Source: Atribacterota bacterium (GTDB lineage Bacteria > Atribacterota > Phoenicimicrobiia > Phoenicimicrobiales > Stramentimicrobiaceae). Taken from it: a stretch of DNA of 64,000 nt. The stretch covers positions 1 through 64,000 of the forward strand of contig JAQUNC010000007.1 of assembly GCA_028717805.1 (NCBI GenBank), in the 5' to 3' direction. The notes beneath the pieces are model-generated. The model had not been told where the DNA came from, did not search any database, and saw only the letters and a program-made list of their open reading frames with translations. Within the stretch, counting starts at the first letter, position 1; the number at the start of each line of letters is the position of its first letter. The position numbers and the translations under genes were made by a program. Positions 18,506 to 27,192 of the stretch are shown here, piece after piece.

Positions 18506-18674
18506 GAACTATCTCCATTCCTATTTCTAAATCTGGATAAAAAGTATTTTATTGGAGTGGTTTTAAGGAAATACCTCAGATTTAAAAAAACTATTTTAGA
18601 GTACCGGAATTTCTAAAATCCAGTACTATAAAAACATTTCCCTAAATATTAAATCCAATAAAATCAATTGTCAA
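18506..18674 (-). promoter_or_regulatory. Promoter and structured leader of the homocysteine operon
   Basis: On the minus strand TTGACA (18669-18674), a 17-base spacer and TAATAT (18646-18651) form a near-consensus promoter, with transcription expected from about 18639. The leader of about 134 bases holds two overlapping hairpins. The first has a 9-bp stem (18619-18627 with 18600-18608, one G-U pair). The second has an 8-bp stem (18612-18619 with 18593-18600) followed after two bases by seven T residues (18584-18590), which looks like a terminator. The two share bases, so they look mutually exclusive. A further long-range stem (AAATCTG with CAGATTT) lies nearer the start codon. The remaining 18675-18955 is AT-rich with nothing recognisable. 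Confidence 0.6.
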
Positions 18675-18955
18675 ACCATTTTTATTTAACCATGAAAATC
18701 AACTTCATCTTCTTAGATGATAGTAATGATTAAATAAATTAATTTTACCATAAAGATTAATATACTAATTGAATATTTTTTACCTGGAGTCTAAAATAAG
18801 AGGCCGTTCTACTTATATTTATTCATTTAAACTAATGAAAAAGTATCACAAAAAGGGGATTAGAAAGGTAAAATCTCAGCTAGGATTTCTTAAAAATAAC
18901 TGTTATACAAGTTTGAGGATATTTGCTTGATTATCCAAAAATAATAAATTTTTCA

Positions 18956-19777
18956 TTATACAGAATTATGGTCAGCTGTTAACCTTCCCTCTCGGTAAGC
19001 CTTGATATATTCGCAACAATAATTATCCTTCCCCAACAGGGTTAAAGAAGTCTTAATCATAGCTATCAATCTTTTATCAGTAGGATCAATTATGGCGGCA
19101 TTCATGCCACAAGACATAGTTAGAATCATGAAAACCTGGTTAATCAGCTTTCTTTCCGGAAGACCATAAGAAATGTTGCTTAAACCTATTACTGTTTTAA
19201 CTTCAGGATAAATTTCCTTTACACCACGTATGGTATCTAAAACTATTAAACCATTTTGATCATTAGTTCCAATTGGAACTGCCAGAGGATCAATATATAT
19301 ATCTGCCAAGGGTACGCCAGAATCTGTTAACACTTGTATTAATTTACGGGCAATTTCAATACGTGTTTGGGCATTATCAGGAATACCTCGTTCATCCATA
19401 ACCAGAGCTACTACAGCGCATTTATAATTTTTTATACTGGGTAGTAGTCTATCCATCTTTTCTTTTTCTCCAGTAACGGAATTAATGAATGCCTTTCCAT
19501 TAGCCCAATTATGTGCTGCCAGACCTTTTTCAATTTCTTCAGCATTGGGGCTATCAATACATAAAGGAACTGCTGCTACCTCCTGTACAGTTTTAACCAG
19601 CCATTTCATATTCTCTTTACTGTTACCACTGGCAGCGGAGGCATTCACATCCAGGATATTGGCTCCTCCCTCTACCTGTTTCCTGGCTAATTCCTGAATA
19701 GATTTTACATCTCTATTTTCAATCATCTTTCTGACTCTTTCTCTGGTAGAATTTAATTTTTCACCAATAATTAGCAT
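18956..19777 (-). CDS. Methyltetrahydrofolate:corrinoid methyltransferase (MeTr-like)
   Basis: This 273-residue TIM-barrel pterin-binding protein resembles AcsE/MtgA-type methyltransferases and the folate domain of MetH. Landmarks are IIGEKLNSTRE at the N-terminus, GGANILDVNASA, PLCIDSPN, INSVTGEKEK, VALVMDERGIPDNAQTR and YIDPLAVPIGT. It moves a methyl group between tetrahydrofolate and a corrinoid protein. It is the last gene of a cluster that also encodes EtfA, EtfB, a MetF-like protein and a corrinoid protein. It lacks a MetH-type homocysteine domain. The SD is AAGGAG, six bases from ATG. Confidence 0.9.
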   Translation of the reverse strand: MLIIGEKLNSTRERVRKMIENRDVKSIQELARKQVEGGANILDVNASAASGNSKENMKWLVKTVQEVAAVPLCIDSPNAEEIEKGLAAHNWANGKAFINSVTGEKEKMDRLLPSIKNYKCAVVALVMDERGIPDNAQTRIEIARKLIQVLTDSGVPLADIYIDPLAVPIGTNDQNGLIVLDTIRGVKEIYPEVKTVIGLSNISYGLPERKLINQVFMILTMSCGMNAAIIDPTDKRLIAMIKTSLTLLGKDNYCCEYIKAYREGRLTADHNSV

Positions 19778-19893
19778 AACTAAATCTCCTTTTCATATTT
19801 CATATAAGTAATTGAAATTTCATAAATTTTGAAGTGAGAAACCTTTTAATTATCATCTTTGTCTGAATGATGAGGCATATTCTTATTCTAATT

Positions 19894-20913
19894 TTATAGT
19901 TCAGTTATTTCGTAAATAATTTCCGGAATAATTTCAAATAAATCTCCTATTACCGCTATATCGGCTATTTGCATCATAGGTGTATGTGGATTTTGGTCAA
20001 TAGCTATTATTAAGTCACAGGACTGCATTCCTACCAGATGTTGTATCTGTCCCGAAATACCACAGGCTATATAAACCTTTGTTTGAACTGTTTGTCCTGT
20101 TTGTCCAACCTGATGGGCATAGGAAATCCAGCCTGCATCAACAGCTGCCCTGCTTGCTCCTAAGGCTGCACCTCCAACCTTTTCGGCAAATCTTTTTAAG
20201 AGATCAAAACCCTTCTTCCCCTGCATTCCTCTTCCCCCTGAAATTATTATCTGAGCATCAGCGAGATTAACAGCAGTTTTAGTATCATGGAAAACACTAA
20301 TTATCTTCTTAATATTTTTGATATCACCATTAAAAATCTTCTCTTTTATTATTCTACCGGTACAAGTATAATTGGGCTCTGGCATCTTCATAACCCTTGG
20401 TCGAACAGTTGCCATTTGAGGTCGATAATTTGAACTGCGTATAATAGCCATAATGTTACCACCAAAAGCTGGTCTGGTTTGAAGTAGATCCCCGCTCTCT
20501 GGGTCAATGGAAAGTCCTGTGCAATCAGCAGTAAGGCCAGAATGGGTCATGACAGCGACCCTAGGAATCAAAGCCCTTCCCCTTGAAGTAGCTCCACATA
20601 TAATTGTTTCAGGCTTATATTTAACAATAATTCTCTTTAATATTTTAGATTCCAGTTCATCAATAAATCCAGAAAATGCCTTATTATCTAATATTATTAC
20701 TACATCTGCACCATAGGCAAAAAGCAGTTCCAAATTATCCTCTAACTTAGAACTCAGAACAATAATCCAAACCTCACTATTCCTCAAATCAGCTAAATTC
20801 CTAGCTACTCCAATTAATTCATAAGTTACTGTTTGTATTTTCCCAAATAAGAGTTCTGCTATTACCCAAATATTACGATACTTTTTCCTATCAAATTCTG
20901 TAGTAACCTTCAT
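19894..20913 (-). CDS. etfA: Electron transfer flavoprotein alpha subunit
   Basis: This 339-residue EtfA has the C-terminal FAD-binding domain, including GASRAAVDAGW, GQTGQTV, YIACGISGQIQHL and AIDQNP. The N-terminal half carries the ETF fold. It pairs with EtfB, 15 bases upstream, to carry electrons from a flavin or pyridine dehydrogenase. No acyl-CoA dehydrogenase is nearby. The partner is instead the MetF-like/corrinoid system, which is unusual. Whether the pair is of the bifurcating type cannot be judged by eye. Confidence 0.92.
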   Translation of the reverse strand: MKVTTEFDRKKYRNIWVIAELLFGKIQTVTYELIGVARNLADLRNSEVWIIVLSSKLEDNLELLFAYGADVVIILDNKAFSGFIDELESKILKRIIVKYKPETIICGATSRGRALIPRVAVMTHSGLTADCTGLSIDPESGDLLQTRPAFGGNIMAIIRSSNYRPQMATVRPRVMKMPEPNYTCTGRIIKEKIFNGDIKNIKKIISVFHDTKTAVNLADAQIIISGGRGMQGKKGFDLLKRFAEKVGGAALGASRAAVDAGWISYAHQVGQTGQTVQTKVYIACGISGQIQHLVGMQSCDLIIAIDQNPHTPMMQIADIAVIGDLFEIIPEIIYEITEL

Positions 20914-20928
20914 ACTATCATCCTTATA

Positions 20929-21717
20929 TTAAATTATATTGCGCATTCTTAATTCTCGCAGCAAGCTTCTGGCACATTCTCTAGCCGATCCTTCAATCCT
21001 TTTAGTACTGGCATGCCTTGGAGCAGGCTGTTCTATTTTTACTACCCTGGTTGGTGAGCCATCAAGCCCAATCTTTGTTTTTTCAATTTTTATATCTTCT
21101 GGCTTCCAAACTGGAATTTCCCGCTTCAGAGAAGCTAATCTCCCTTTGAGGGTTGGTACCCTGGGAATATTAATATCTTTTACCACAGTCATCACTGCAG
21201 GCAGTGCTATTTCACAAATATCGTAACCATCTTCATGCATTCTTTTCACCCTGATAATAGAAGATGATAGCTCTTCTACTGCCATAACATAAGTGGCCTG
21301 TACCCAATTCAAATGAGCAGCGATACCAGGACCTACCTGGGCTGTATCTCCATCTATGGCCTGTTTACCACAAAGGACCAGGTCAACTTTACCTATTTTT
21401 TTTATTGCCCTGGCTAGAACATAACTCGTTGCCCAGGTATCTGAACCAGCAAAATCCCGGTCACTAAGTAAAATTGCTTTATCCACTCCCAGAGAAAGAA
21501 CTTCTCGTAGTGCTTGTTCAGCTTTAGGAGGACCCATAGTGAGGGCTAAGACTTCTCCACCAAATTTATCTCTTAACTGTATTCCTTCTTCTACTGCATA
21601 GGTATCAAAGGGATTAAGAATTGCTCTTACTCCTTCTCTAACTATTCTTTTTGTCTCCGGATCAATTTTGGTATCATTAGTTGCTGGTACCTGCTTGATG
21701 CAAACTACTATCTTCAT
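20929..21717 (-). CDS. etfB: Electron transfer flavoprotein beta subunit
   Basis: This 262-residue EtfB starts with the classic KIVVCIKQVP. It also shows NPFDTYAVEEGIQLRDK, LCGKQAIDGDTAQVGPG and the C-terminal recognition-loop region. It forms a heterodimer with EtfA downstream. It lies 24 bases after the MetF-like gene, supporting use of ETF as redox partner of that protein. The SD GGGAGGA is strong. Confidence 0.93.
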   Translation of the reverse strand: MKIVVCIKQVPATNDTKIDPETKRIVREGVRAILNPFDTYAVEEGIQLRDKFGGEVLALTMGPPKAEQALREVLSLGVDKAILLSDRDFAGSDTWATSYVLARAIKKIGKVDLVLCGKQAIDGDTAQVGPGIAAHLNWVQATYVMAVEELSSSIIRVKRMHEDGYDICEIALPAVMTVVKDINIPRVPTLKGRLASLKREIPVWKPEDIKIEKTKIGLDGSPTRVVKIEQPAPRHASTKRIEGSARECARSLLRELRMRNII

Positions 21718-21741
21718 AATTCCTCCCTGCCTTTATGCTGC

Positions 21742-22539
21742 TTAAACTAAGGTTTCTTTAATCAAATCAAACTGGTTTTTTATTCCTAATAGAGATAAAT
21801 AAACACCACACCCCGGATATAAATTATGAAGAACTTTTAAATTTGCTATAGGATCATATTCACCGTTCATGGTTATCTCATAACCTACTACTTCAGAAAG
21901 AAGATGTAGCTTTTTACTCATCCATGCTTCTACTATTACTGGTATTTGGGGATACTTTTTAAGAAGTTTATTTATTACCTTATTTCTTCCCAATAATGGT
22001 TGAGTAATGATAAATGTAGCGCCGGCTTTAATCTTTTTTTCCATCTTTTCAAATTCATGCTCCTCCGGTTCATAAGGATTAAAAGCAACCCCCAGAATAA
22101 AAGCCCCAGGATACTCTCGGCTTATATATTTCAGCAATTCGACAGAAGTAACAGAATCAATATTGGTTAAATTTACATCTACGGGTCGGAGCTTGGGAAG
22201 ACGAATAGATCCATCTCCAGTAATTACCAGAATATACTTAATGCCTTTTCGGAGGCAAGCATTAAGAATATTATCCAGGTCATCCTTTCTATGGAAAGTA
22301 TTAAGATGAATCATTACCTGTTTTAGCATTACCGGAAGCTTAAATTCTTCAATTATTTCAGTCCCCTGGAAAGATAAATTACCCATAGTATTATCAGTAA
22401 TACAAACACAATATCCACTGTTAATAACCTTCATATATCTAGTGTAAAATTTTTCAAGGTCTGACTCCAGGTTTTCTGAATCCTGTTTTGGTGGTAAAAC
22501 TTCCACCAAGTAATTCTTGTTACGAATGTGATGAATCAT
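21742..22539 (-). CDS. Short MetF-like (methylenetetrahydrofolate reductase fold) protein
   Basis: This protein has the MTHFR barrel: EVLPPK near the N-terminus aligns with the conserved E-x-x-PPK of MetF, LVITGDGS with the folate/FAD-site T-GD segment, and GATFIITQPLL with the late strand. I place the start at the ATG at 22539 (265 residues), because GGAG stands seven bases upstream. The frame is open to a GTG at 22569 with no ribosome site. It is shorter and more divergent than the canonical metF at 26269. Flanked by a corrinoid protein and ETF, it may oxidise methyl-folate to methylene-folate with ETF as acceptor. That role is inferred. Confidence 0.75.
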   Translation of the reverse strand: MIHHIRNKNYLVEVLPPKQDSENLESDLEKFYTRYMKVINSGYCVCITDNTMGNLSFQGTEIIEEFKLPVMLKQVMIHLNTFHRKDDLDNILNACLRKGIKYILVITGDGSIRLPKLRPVDVNLTNIDSVTSVELLKYISREYPGAFILGVAFNPYEPEEHEFEKMEKKIKAGATFIITQPLLGRNKVINKLLKKYPQIPVIVEAWMSKKLHLLSEVVGYEITMNGEYDPIANLKVLHNLYPGCGVYLSLLGIKNQFDLIKETLV

Positions 22540-22570
22540 AAAATTCTCCGATGAATTGAAATTTTTCACT

Positions 22571-23203
22571 CTAAGCTATAAATTTTTTAGCATCTTCGGC
22601 TGCAGAAGCAGCATCAGGAGAGTAGCCATCAGCACCAATTTGTTCTGCATAATTTTGGGTTATGGGAGCTCCTCCAATCATTACTTTTACCTTCTCACGC
22701 AAATCTGACAATTGAAGGGATTTGATTACATCCACCATGTTAACCATAGTAGTAGTTAAGAGTGCTGACATTCCTAATATATTGGGTTTGTATTCTTTAA
22801 CCGCAGATACAAACTTATCTGCTGAGACGTCTACTCCTAGATCTATAACTTCAAAACCTGCTCCTTCTAACATCATTTTTACTAAATTCTTTCCTATATC
22901 ATGTAGATCTCCTTTTACGGTTCCTATTACTACTTTGCCTATATTTTTTACTCCTGTTTCAACTAATTTAGGCTTTAATACATCCATTCCGGCATGCATA
23001 GCTCGGGCAGCAATTAATACTTCTGGCACATATACTTCATTATTCTTAAATTTTACCCCGATAATATTCATTCCTTTGATTAAGCCATTTTCAAGTATCT
23101 CTTTTGGAGACAATTTTTCTGCTAAAGCCAGTCGAACCAATTCTTCTACTTTACCTGCATCACCTCTTTGAAGTGCTTCAGATATTTCATTCAAATCTAA
23201 CAT
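22571..23203 (-). CDS. Corrinoid (B12-binding) methyl-carrier protein
   Basis: This 210-residue protein is of the MtbC/MttC/MtgC type, a cap helix domain followed by a cobalamin-binding Rossmann domain. The cobalt-ligating motif D99-x-H101-x-x-G104 is intact (GDLHDIGKN), as are MSALLTTTM and VMIGGAPITQNYA. It carries a methyl group on cobalt between a donor methyltransferase and MeTr. No donor enzyme of the MttB, MtaB or MtgB type is in the window. It is the first gene of the cluster, with SD GGGGGGA. Confidence 0.92.
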   Translation of the reverse strand: MLDLNEISEALQRGDAGKVEELVRLALAEKLSPKEILENGLIKGMNIIGVKFKNNEVYVPEVLIAARAMHAGMDVLKPKLVETGVKNIGKVVIGTVKGDLHDIGKNLVKMMLEGAGFEVIDLGVDVSADKFVSAVKEYKPNILGMSALLTTTMVNMVDVIKSLQLSDLREKVKVMIGGAPITQNYAEQIGADGYSPDAASAAEDAKKFIA

Positions 23204-23465
23204 CTTATATCCCCCCTATTATTTATAGTTTCTCTTAATTTTAAAGAATAAAAAAATCTAATACTATATCAGGATTGTCCTGTTAGGTAATTTCTTGCTT
23301 TTTTTAAGAATATTATTGTATATTTAGACTTTTGGAAACTTAACCTAATGGGAAATGCCCTAAAGAAACAATTACTATTATAATGAGTTAACAGAAAATT
23401 AGGAGCTTAAATATATCAGAGGAAAGATAGAGGAATTATAATAAAAGTAAAATGGATTAGAAACA

Positions 23466-24779
23466 CTATCTCTTCATTTTTTCCTTATAATCAGAAGTAG
23501 ATATTCCTTCTATCTTTTTAAAAACTTTACAAAAATAGCTTTGATCGGGGTAACCTACCTCAAAAGCAATTTGAGTAGAGCTCCATGAAGTATTCTCTAA
23601 TAATTTCTTTGCTTCCTCGATTCGTACCTTGGTAAGATATTCCAATATGGTAGAGCCAGTTTCTTTTTTAAAAATATGGCTTAAATAATAAGAACTCAGA
23701 TATACTGCTTTACTGATATCCTGTAATGTTATCTTCTTCTTATAGTTTGACCGAATAAACTCCCTTACCTTTCTAATAATATCAACGTTTTTAATATTCC
23801 TATTTTCATATACTGATTCAGTAAATCTATCCAGAACCTTTACAATCCAGATACACAATTCTTCAATAGATTTTAGTTTACCGATTTCCTGGATATATTC
23901 AAAATTTAATCCCAGAACCATTTCTAATTCAGCCTTGGCTTCCACAGCAGCTCGAGAAAGGATAACTGCCAGCTCTAGGATACGAGCCCTAACCAACTCA
24001 ATCTGACCGGCATTCTTAAATAATATCTGACCTAAAATTTCATTTAATACTTCTTTAGCGCCCTCTTTATCACCTAATTTCACTCTACGCAGCAATTCTC
24101 TCTCTGTTTTTAAAGGATAAAGCGAAGAGATGGGAAGGGGAGAATTTTCATCTTCTACGTTCTGCTCTAGTAACTCTATTTCTGTCCTTTTTATACGCTG
24201 AATCTCTTCAGAAATTTTTGCTTGTTGCAAATACTTTTCCTGACGCAATTTAATATCAATTAATTCCATCTTTACCAGGTAGTTTGCCATGATATAAAGA
24301 ATATCAGCAGCAGCTCTTACCCTTTCTTCTGATACTATCTTTATCTTGCTAAGAGCTTTTTGTAGGAGTAATTCTTCTACCCCTAAAGATTTGCTTATTT
24401 TCCTCATCTCTTTCCATAAAGAAGTGTCTGGCTCTCTCATTAACACTCCGCCGGAAACAAAATTACCTAATAATTCACCAGCACACCAAAAAGGAGCTGA
24501 CCATTCGATTAGTCCAGCATGACATTGATATATATAAGGAAAACCAAATTCGCTACTCTTTTCGGCACTATTATAAAAGGCATTGAGACAGTTCTTTTCT
24601 CCTATAGAATTCTTCTGAATTAACTTACAAAATTCACAAAAATATCTACCACTATGAGTAGGAAAAATAAATTTACCATTTCCTGGCACAAAAATCACGC
24701 TTATTCCTACTGCCCGATAATAGGAATCTATTAGCCATCTTACGGTATCAATAATTTTAAAATTTTCTTTCTGACTCAT
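23466..24779 (-). CDS. PocR-domain AraC family transcriptional regulator
   Basis: This regulator of about 437 residues has an N-terminal PocR ligand-binding domain (to about residue 180; CEFCKLIQ, CHAGLIEWSAP and the glycine-rich GNFVSGGVL). A central helical linker follows, then a C-terminal AraC double helix-turn-helix (residues 335-437; ISKAVYLSSYYLSHIFKKE and STQIAFEVGYPDQSYFCKVFK). PocR domains sense small metabolites and often stand next to corrinoid methyltransferase genes, as here. ATG at 24779 is preferred over the GTG at 24791. It lies upstream of the corrinoid operon in the same orientation and probably activates it. Confidence 0.88.
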   Translation of the reverse strand: MSQKENFKIIDTVRWLIDSYYRAVGISVIFVPGNGKFIFPTHSGRYFCEFCKLIQKNSIGEKNCLNAFYNSAEKSSEFGFPYIYQCHAGLIEWSAPFWCAGELLGNFVSGGVLMREPDTSLWKEMRKISKSLGVEELLLQKALSKIKIVSEERVRAAADILYIMANYLVKMELIDIKLRQEKYLQQAKISEEIQRIKRTEIELLEQNVEDENSPLPISSLYPLKTERELLRRVKLGDKEGAKEVLNEILGQILFKNAGQIELVRARILELAVILSRAAVEAKAELEMVLGLNFEYIQEIGKLKSIEELCIWIVKVLDRFTESVYENRNIKNVDIIRKVREFIRSNYKKKITLQDISKAVYLSSYYLSHIFKKETGSTILEYLTKVRIEEAKKLLENTSWSSTQIAFEVGYPDQSYFCKVFKKIEGISTSDYKEKMKR

Positions 24780-24950
24780 TTTTTGCACCACTTCATATAT
24801 AGGAGAGGTAATTTCACGACTTTACCAGAGAATGCCCTAATAATAGTGTCAATAGGATAACATTATATTATGTGCATAGTAAATCAATGATTATCCCTTT
24901 CTTTAATAAGATAATTTGTATGATTTCCAAGATGTCTTTACATATCTATT

Positions 24951-26053
24951 TCTTTCCTATAACAATAGAATACTATTTATCTGGGTTCCGGTAAAGTGAA
25001 TTTACGTTTACCATTGATAAATTTCTGGTAAGGAATCTTTCCCTTTAGACGATTACCCTGATTCGTTCTTTTAAAATTATAATAGTAGATGAACTTTTCC
25101 AAATAATCCTGTAACTGGTCCAAAGAGGTATAGATATTCTTAATCATTATTAGTTGGTAAAACTCTTCTAACAGTGTTCTGTTAAATCTTTCTACGATAA
25201 CGTTACTCCTGGGACATCTGGGCTTAATCTTAGTGTGAGCGATACCATGCTTGGCCAGAAATGTTTCATAATCATGCTTGCCATTTTCCCAGTAGGTGGT
25301 ATACTCTTTGCCATTATTGGTTAAGATGTGATCTAAGGGAATATGAAACACCTCATAGACTGGTATCACTTTGGTCTTGACAAGGTCAATAGCACTGTCA
25401 GTTCTCTTATTGGTATAGACATTGGCAAAGCTGAAGTGGACATAGGCATCAATACCGACCTGCTGGTAGATCCTACCCAAGCCCTTGATGGTGCCCACAT
25501 AGAAGGTATCCTGGCAGAAGAGAGCACCGGGATAGAAAGCCTGGATATGGATTTCTTCTCTCTTTTCTACCTCTCTGAGATACCTTTTTCGGTAATGACT
25601 GGATTATCCGAGTATTCCTGGGCACAAAAGAGTCTATCTAGACGTTTGTTTAACCCTCTTCGTCTTGGGACATGATAGATGCCGGTTTCACTGATGGTAA
25701 TACCCTGTGCTTTCAGCTCATTGGATATTCTTCTGAGTCCATGGGTCGGGTAATCTGTTGTGTAATTGTAAATGATTGTCTCAGATTTCAGTTTGATCTG
25801 ATTGGGCATGTCGGACCTAGACTTTTGTCTATTGAACAAACCTTGATAATCGAATTTGTTGAATCTTTTTTAGCCACTAGTAATAGACCGTTCTGGATAC
25901 GTTAAACAATCTACAGGTATCAGTAATGTTCTTGTTTTTATATGCATGTTAGGATACACTATGCTTTTAATGAGCAATGAAATCATCTATGATCATGTAT
26001 GCTCTCTCCTTCCTATTTAAAATTTGTTTTTCAACTATATTCTATAGGAAAGA
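24951..26053 (-). mobile_element. Decayed IS481-like insertion sequence
   Basis: An inverted repeat TCTTTCCTATA (24951-24961) and its complement (26043-26053) bracket a transposase remnant, giving an element of about 1.1 kb, a usual size for IS481. The ends are only 11 perfect bases, and no target duplication was identified. The transposase inside is broken, so the copy is dead. Confidence 0.6.
24977..25933 (-). pseudogene. Broken IS481-like transposase
   Basis: Three frames must be joined to rebuild the protein. The N-terminal helix-turn-helix (NITDTCRLFNVSRTVYY) is cut by TAG at 25877-25879 and then shifted in an A run. The middle part (YPTHGLRRISNELKAQGI) ends after a shift in an A5 run near 25587. 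The catalytic core then continues (CQDTFYVGTIKG, with the first catalytic D). The second catalytic aspartate is replaced: the motif reads LTNNGKEY where LTDNG is expected. The glutamate in VERFNRTLLEEF remains. Several independent lesions show this is not an active transposase. Confidence 0.85.
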
Positions 26054-26162
26054 CAACATGCATGACCAATTTTTTTAAACTAATTTATACTAAATTGTTA
26101 ACACTACTCGAAATTAGTACCTAAATATTTAGCAAAATTTTACCTGAACCAAACATTATGAA

Positions 26163-26191
26163 TTGACATCTTTATCTTAAAATGATAATAT
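26163..26191 (+). promoter_or_regulatory. Promoter of metF
   Basis: Perfect TTGACA (26163-26168), a 17-base spacer and TAATAT (26186-26191). The expected start is near 26198, about 70 bases before the metF ATG. It lies just outside the decayed insertion sequence. Confidence 0.6.
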
Positions 26192-26268
26192 CTGTTCAAT
26201 TTAATTAATAAAAGCTATCTTATAGATTTTCTTGTTGGAACCATATAACTTTCAGAAAGCCATTCTAA

Positions 26269-27192
26269 ATGAGACTAAAAGAAAAATTAGAAAAGAAAAA
26301 ATTTGTTTTTACTGTAGAATTGGATCCGCCCCTTAATGTGAATATTGACTATCTACTAGAAAGTATTAAAAAATATTTAAATCTAACTGATGCTATTAAT
26401 ATCACCGATTGTCCCTTAGCCTGCTTAAGAATGGGACCTATTGCTCTCTCTCATATTATTCAGGAAAGTGTGCATTTAGAAACTATCTTTCATATTACTT
26501 GTAGAGACAGAAACTTGTTAGCTTTAAAGGCGGAATTGCTGGGAGCTTATGCTTTGGGTGTGAAAAATATTCTTGCTCTGTCCGGAGATCATCCCAAAAT
26601 GGGAGATCATGCCCAAGCTACTGCCGTTTTTGATGTAGATTCCATAGGCTTAATTAAAATTATTCAGGAATTAAATCAAGGATATTTTTCTAGCAATAAA
26701 ACTTCTAATTATAAAACTGACTTTTTTACAGGTGTAGCAGTAAATCCAGGATCTAAAGAATTTGATAGAGAATTATCAAGATTGGAAAAAAAAGTATCTG
26801 CTGGAGCAAATTTTATCCAGACCCAACCTATTTTTAGTATAAAAATACTGGAAAATTTTCTGAATATTACCAGTCACATAATCATTCCTAAAATTATCGG
26901 TATAATGCCATTAAGAGGTAAAAAGATGGTTGATTATATTGAAAAAAATCTTTCCCATATTTTTATTCCTGACAGTATAAGATCTAGGATGATTAATTCG
27001 GGCTTAGAAGAAGGTATAACTATTGCGCAGGAGCTAGTTAAAGAACTTCTGACTATAAAAGAGATAGCGGGCATCCATATCTTTCCTATGAATAAATTGT
27101 CGGTTATTCCTCGACTAATCGTTAAAAATCCAGATGAACATTTAGATTATTATTCCCCTGAAGTTTTTTCGAAGATGGATACTATCTTATGA
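26269..27192 (+). CDS. metF: Methylenetetrahydrofolate reductase
   Basis: This 307-residue MTHFR reduces 5,10-methylenetetrahydrofolate to 5-methyltetrahydrofolate with FAD. Landmarks are VFTVELDPP (catalytic Glu region), HITCRDRN, LLALKAELLGAYALGVKNILALSGDHP and GANFIQTQPIF, followed by IPKIIGIMPLRG. It is full length and much closer to canonical MetF than the short protein at 21742. It is a single-gene unit on the opposite strand from the methyl cluster, with its own promoter. The ribosome site is weak. Confidence 0.9.
   Translation: MRLKEKLEKKKFVFTVELDPPLNVNIDYLLESIKKYLNLTDAINITDCPLACLRMGPIALSHIIQESVHLETIFHITCRDRNLLALKAELLGAYALGVKNILALSGDHPKMGDHAQATAVFDVDSIGLIKIIQELNQGYFSSNKTSNYKTDFFTGVAVNPGSKEFDRELSRLEKKVSAGANFIQTQPIFSIKILENFLNITSHIIIPKIIGIMPLRGKKMVDYIEKNLSHIFIPDSIRSRMINSGLEEGITIAQELVKELLTIKEIAGIHIFPMNKLSVIPRLIVKNPDEHLDYYSPEVFSKMDTIL

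Noticed and set aside
18506-18674. S-box (SAM-I) riboswitch in the DUF39 leader
   Set aside because: The leader is structured, but the conserved S-box core sequences are absent, so no known class is claimed.
22722-23171. A 149-codon plus-strand frame across the corrinoid gene
   Set aside because: Antisense shadow of a well-supported corrinoid protein; Ser/Thr/Ile-rich with no recognisable motif.
23204-23465. Cobalamin riboswitch before the corrinoid operon
   Set aside because: No B12-box-like sequence seen; only a short CAGGA-TTG-TCCTG palindrome at 23270-23282 and a shared 10-mer.
25567-25600. Programmed -1 frameshift in the transposase
   Set aside because: The A5G run resembles a slip site, but a separate stop codon, another frameshift and a mutated catalytic Asp point to plain decay.
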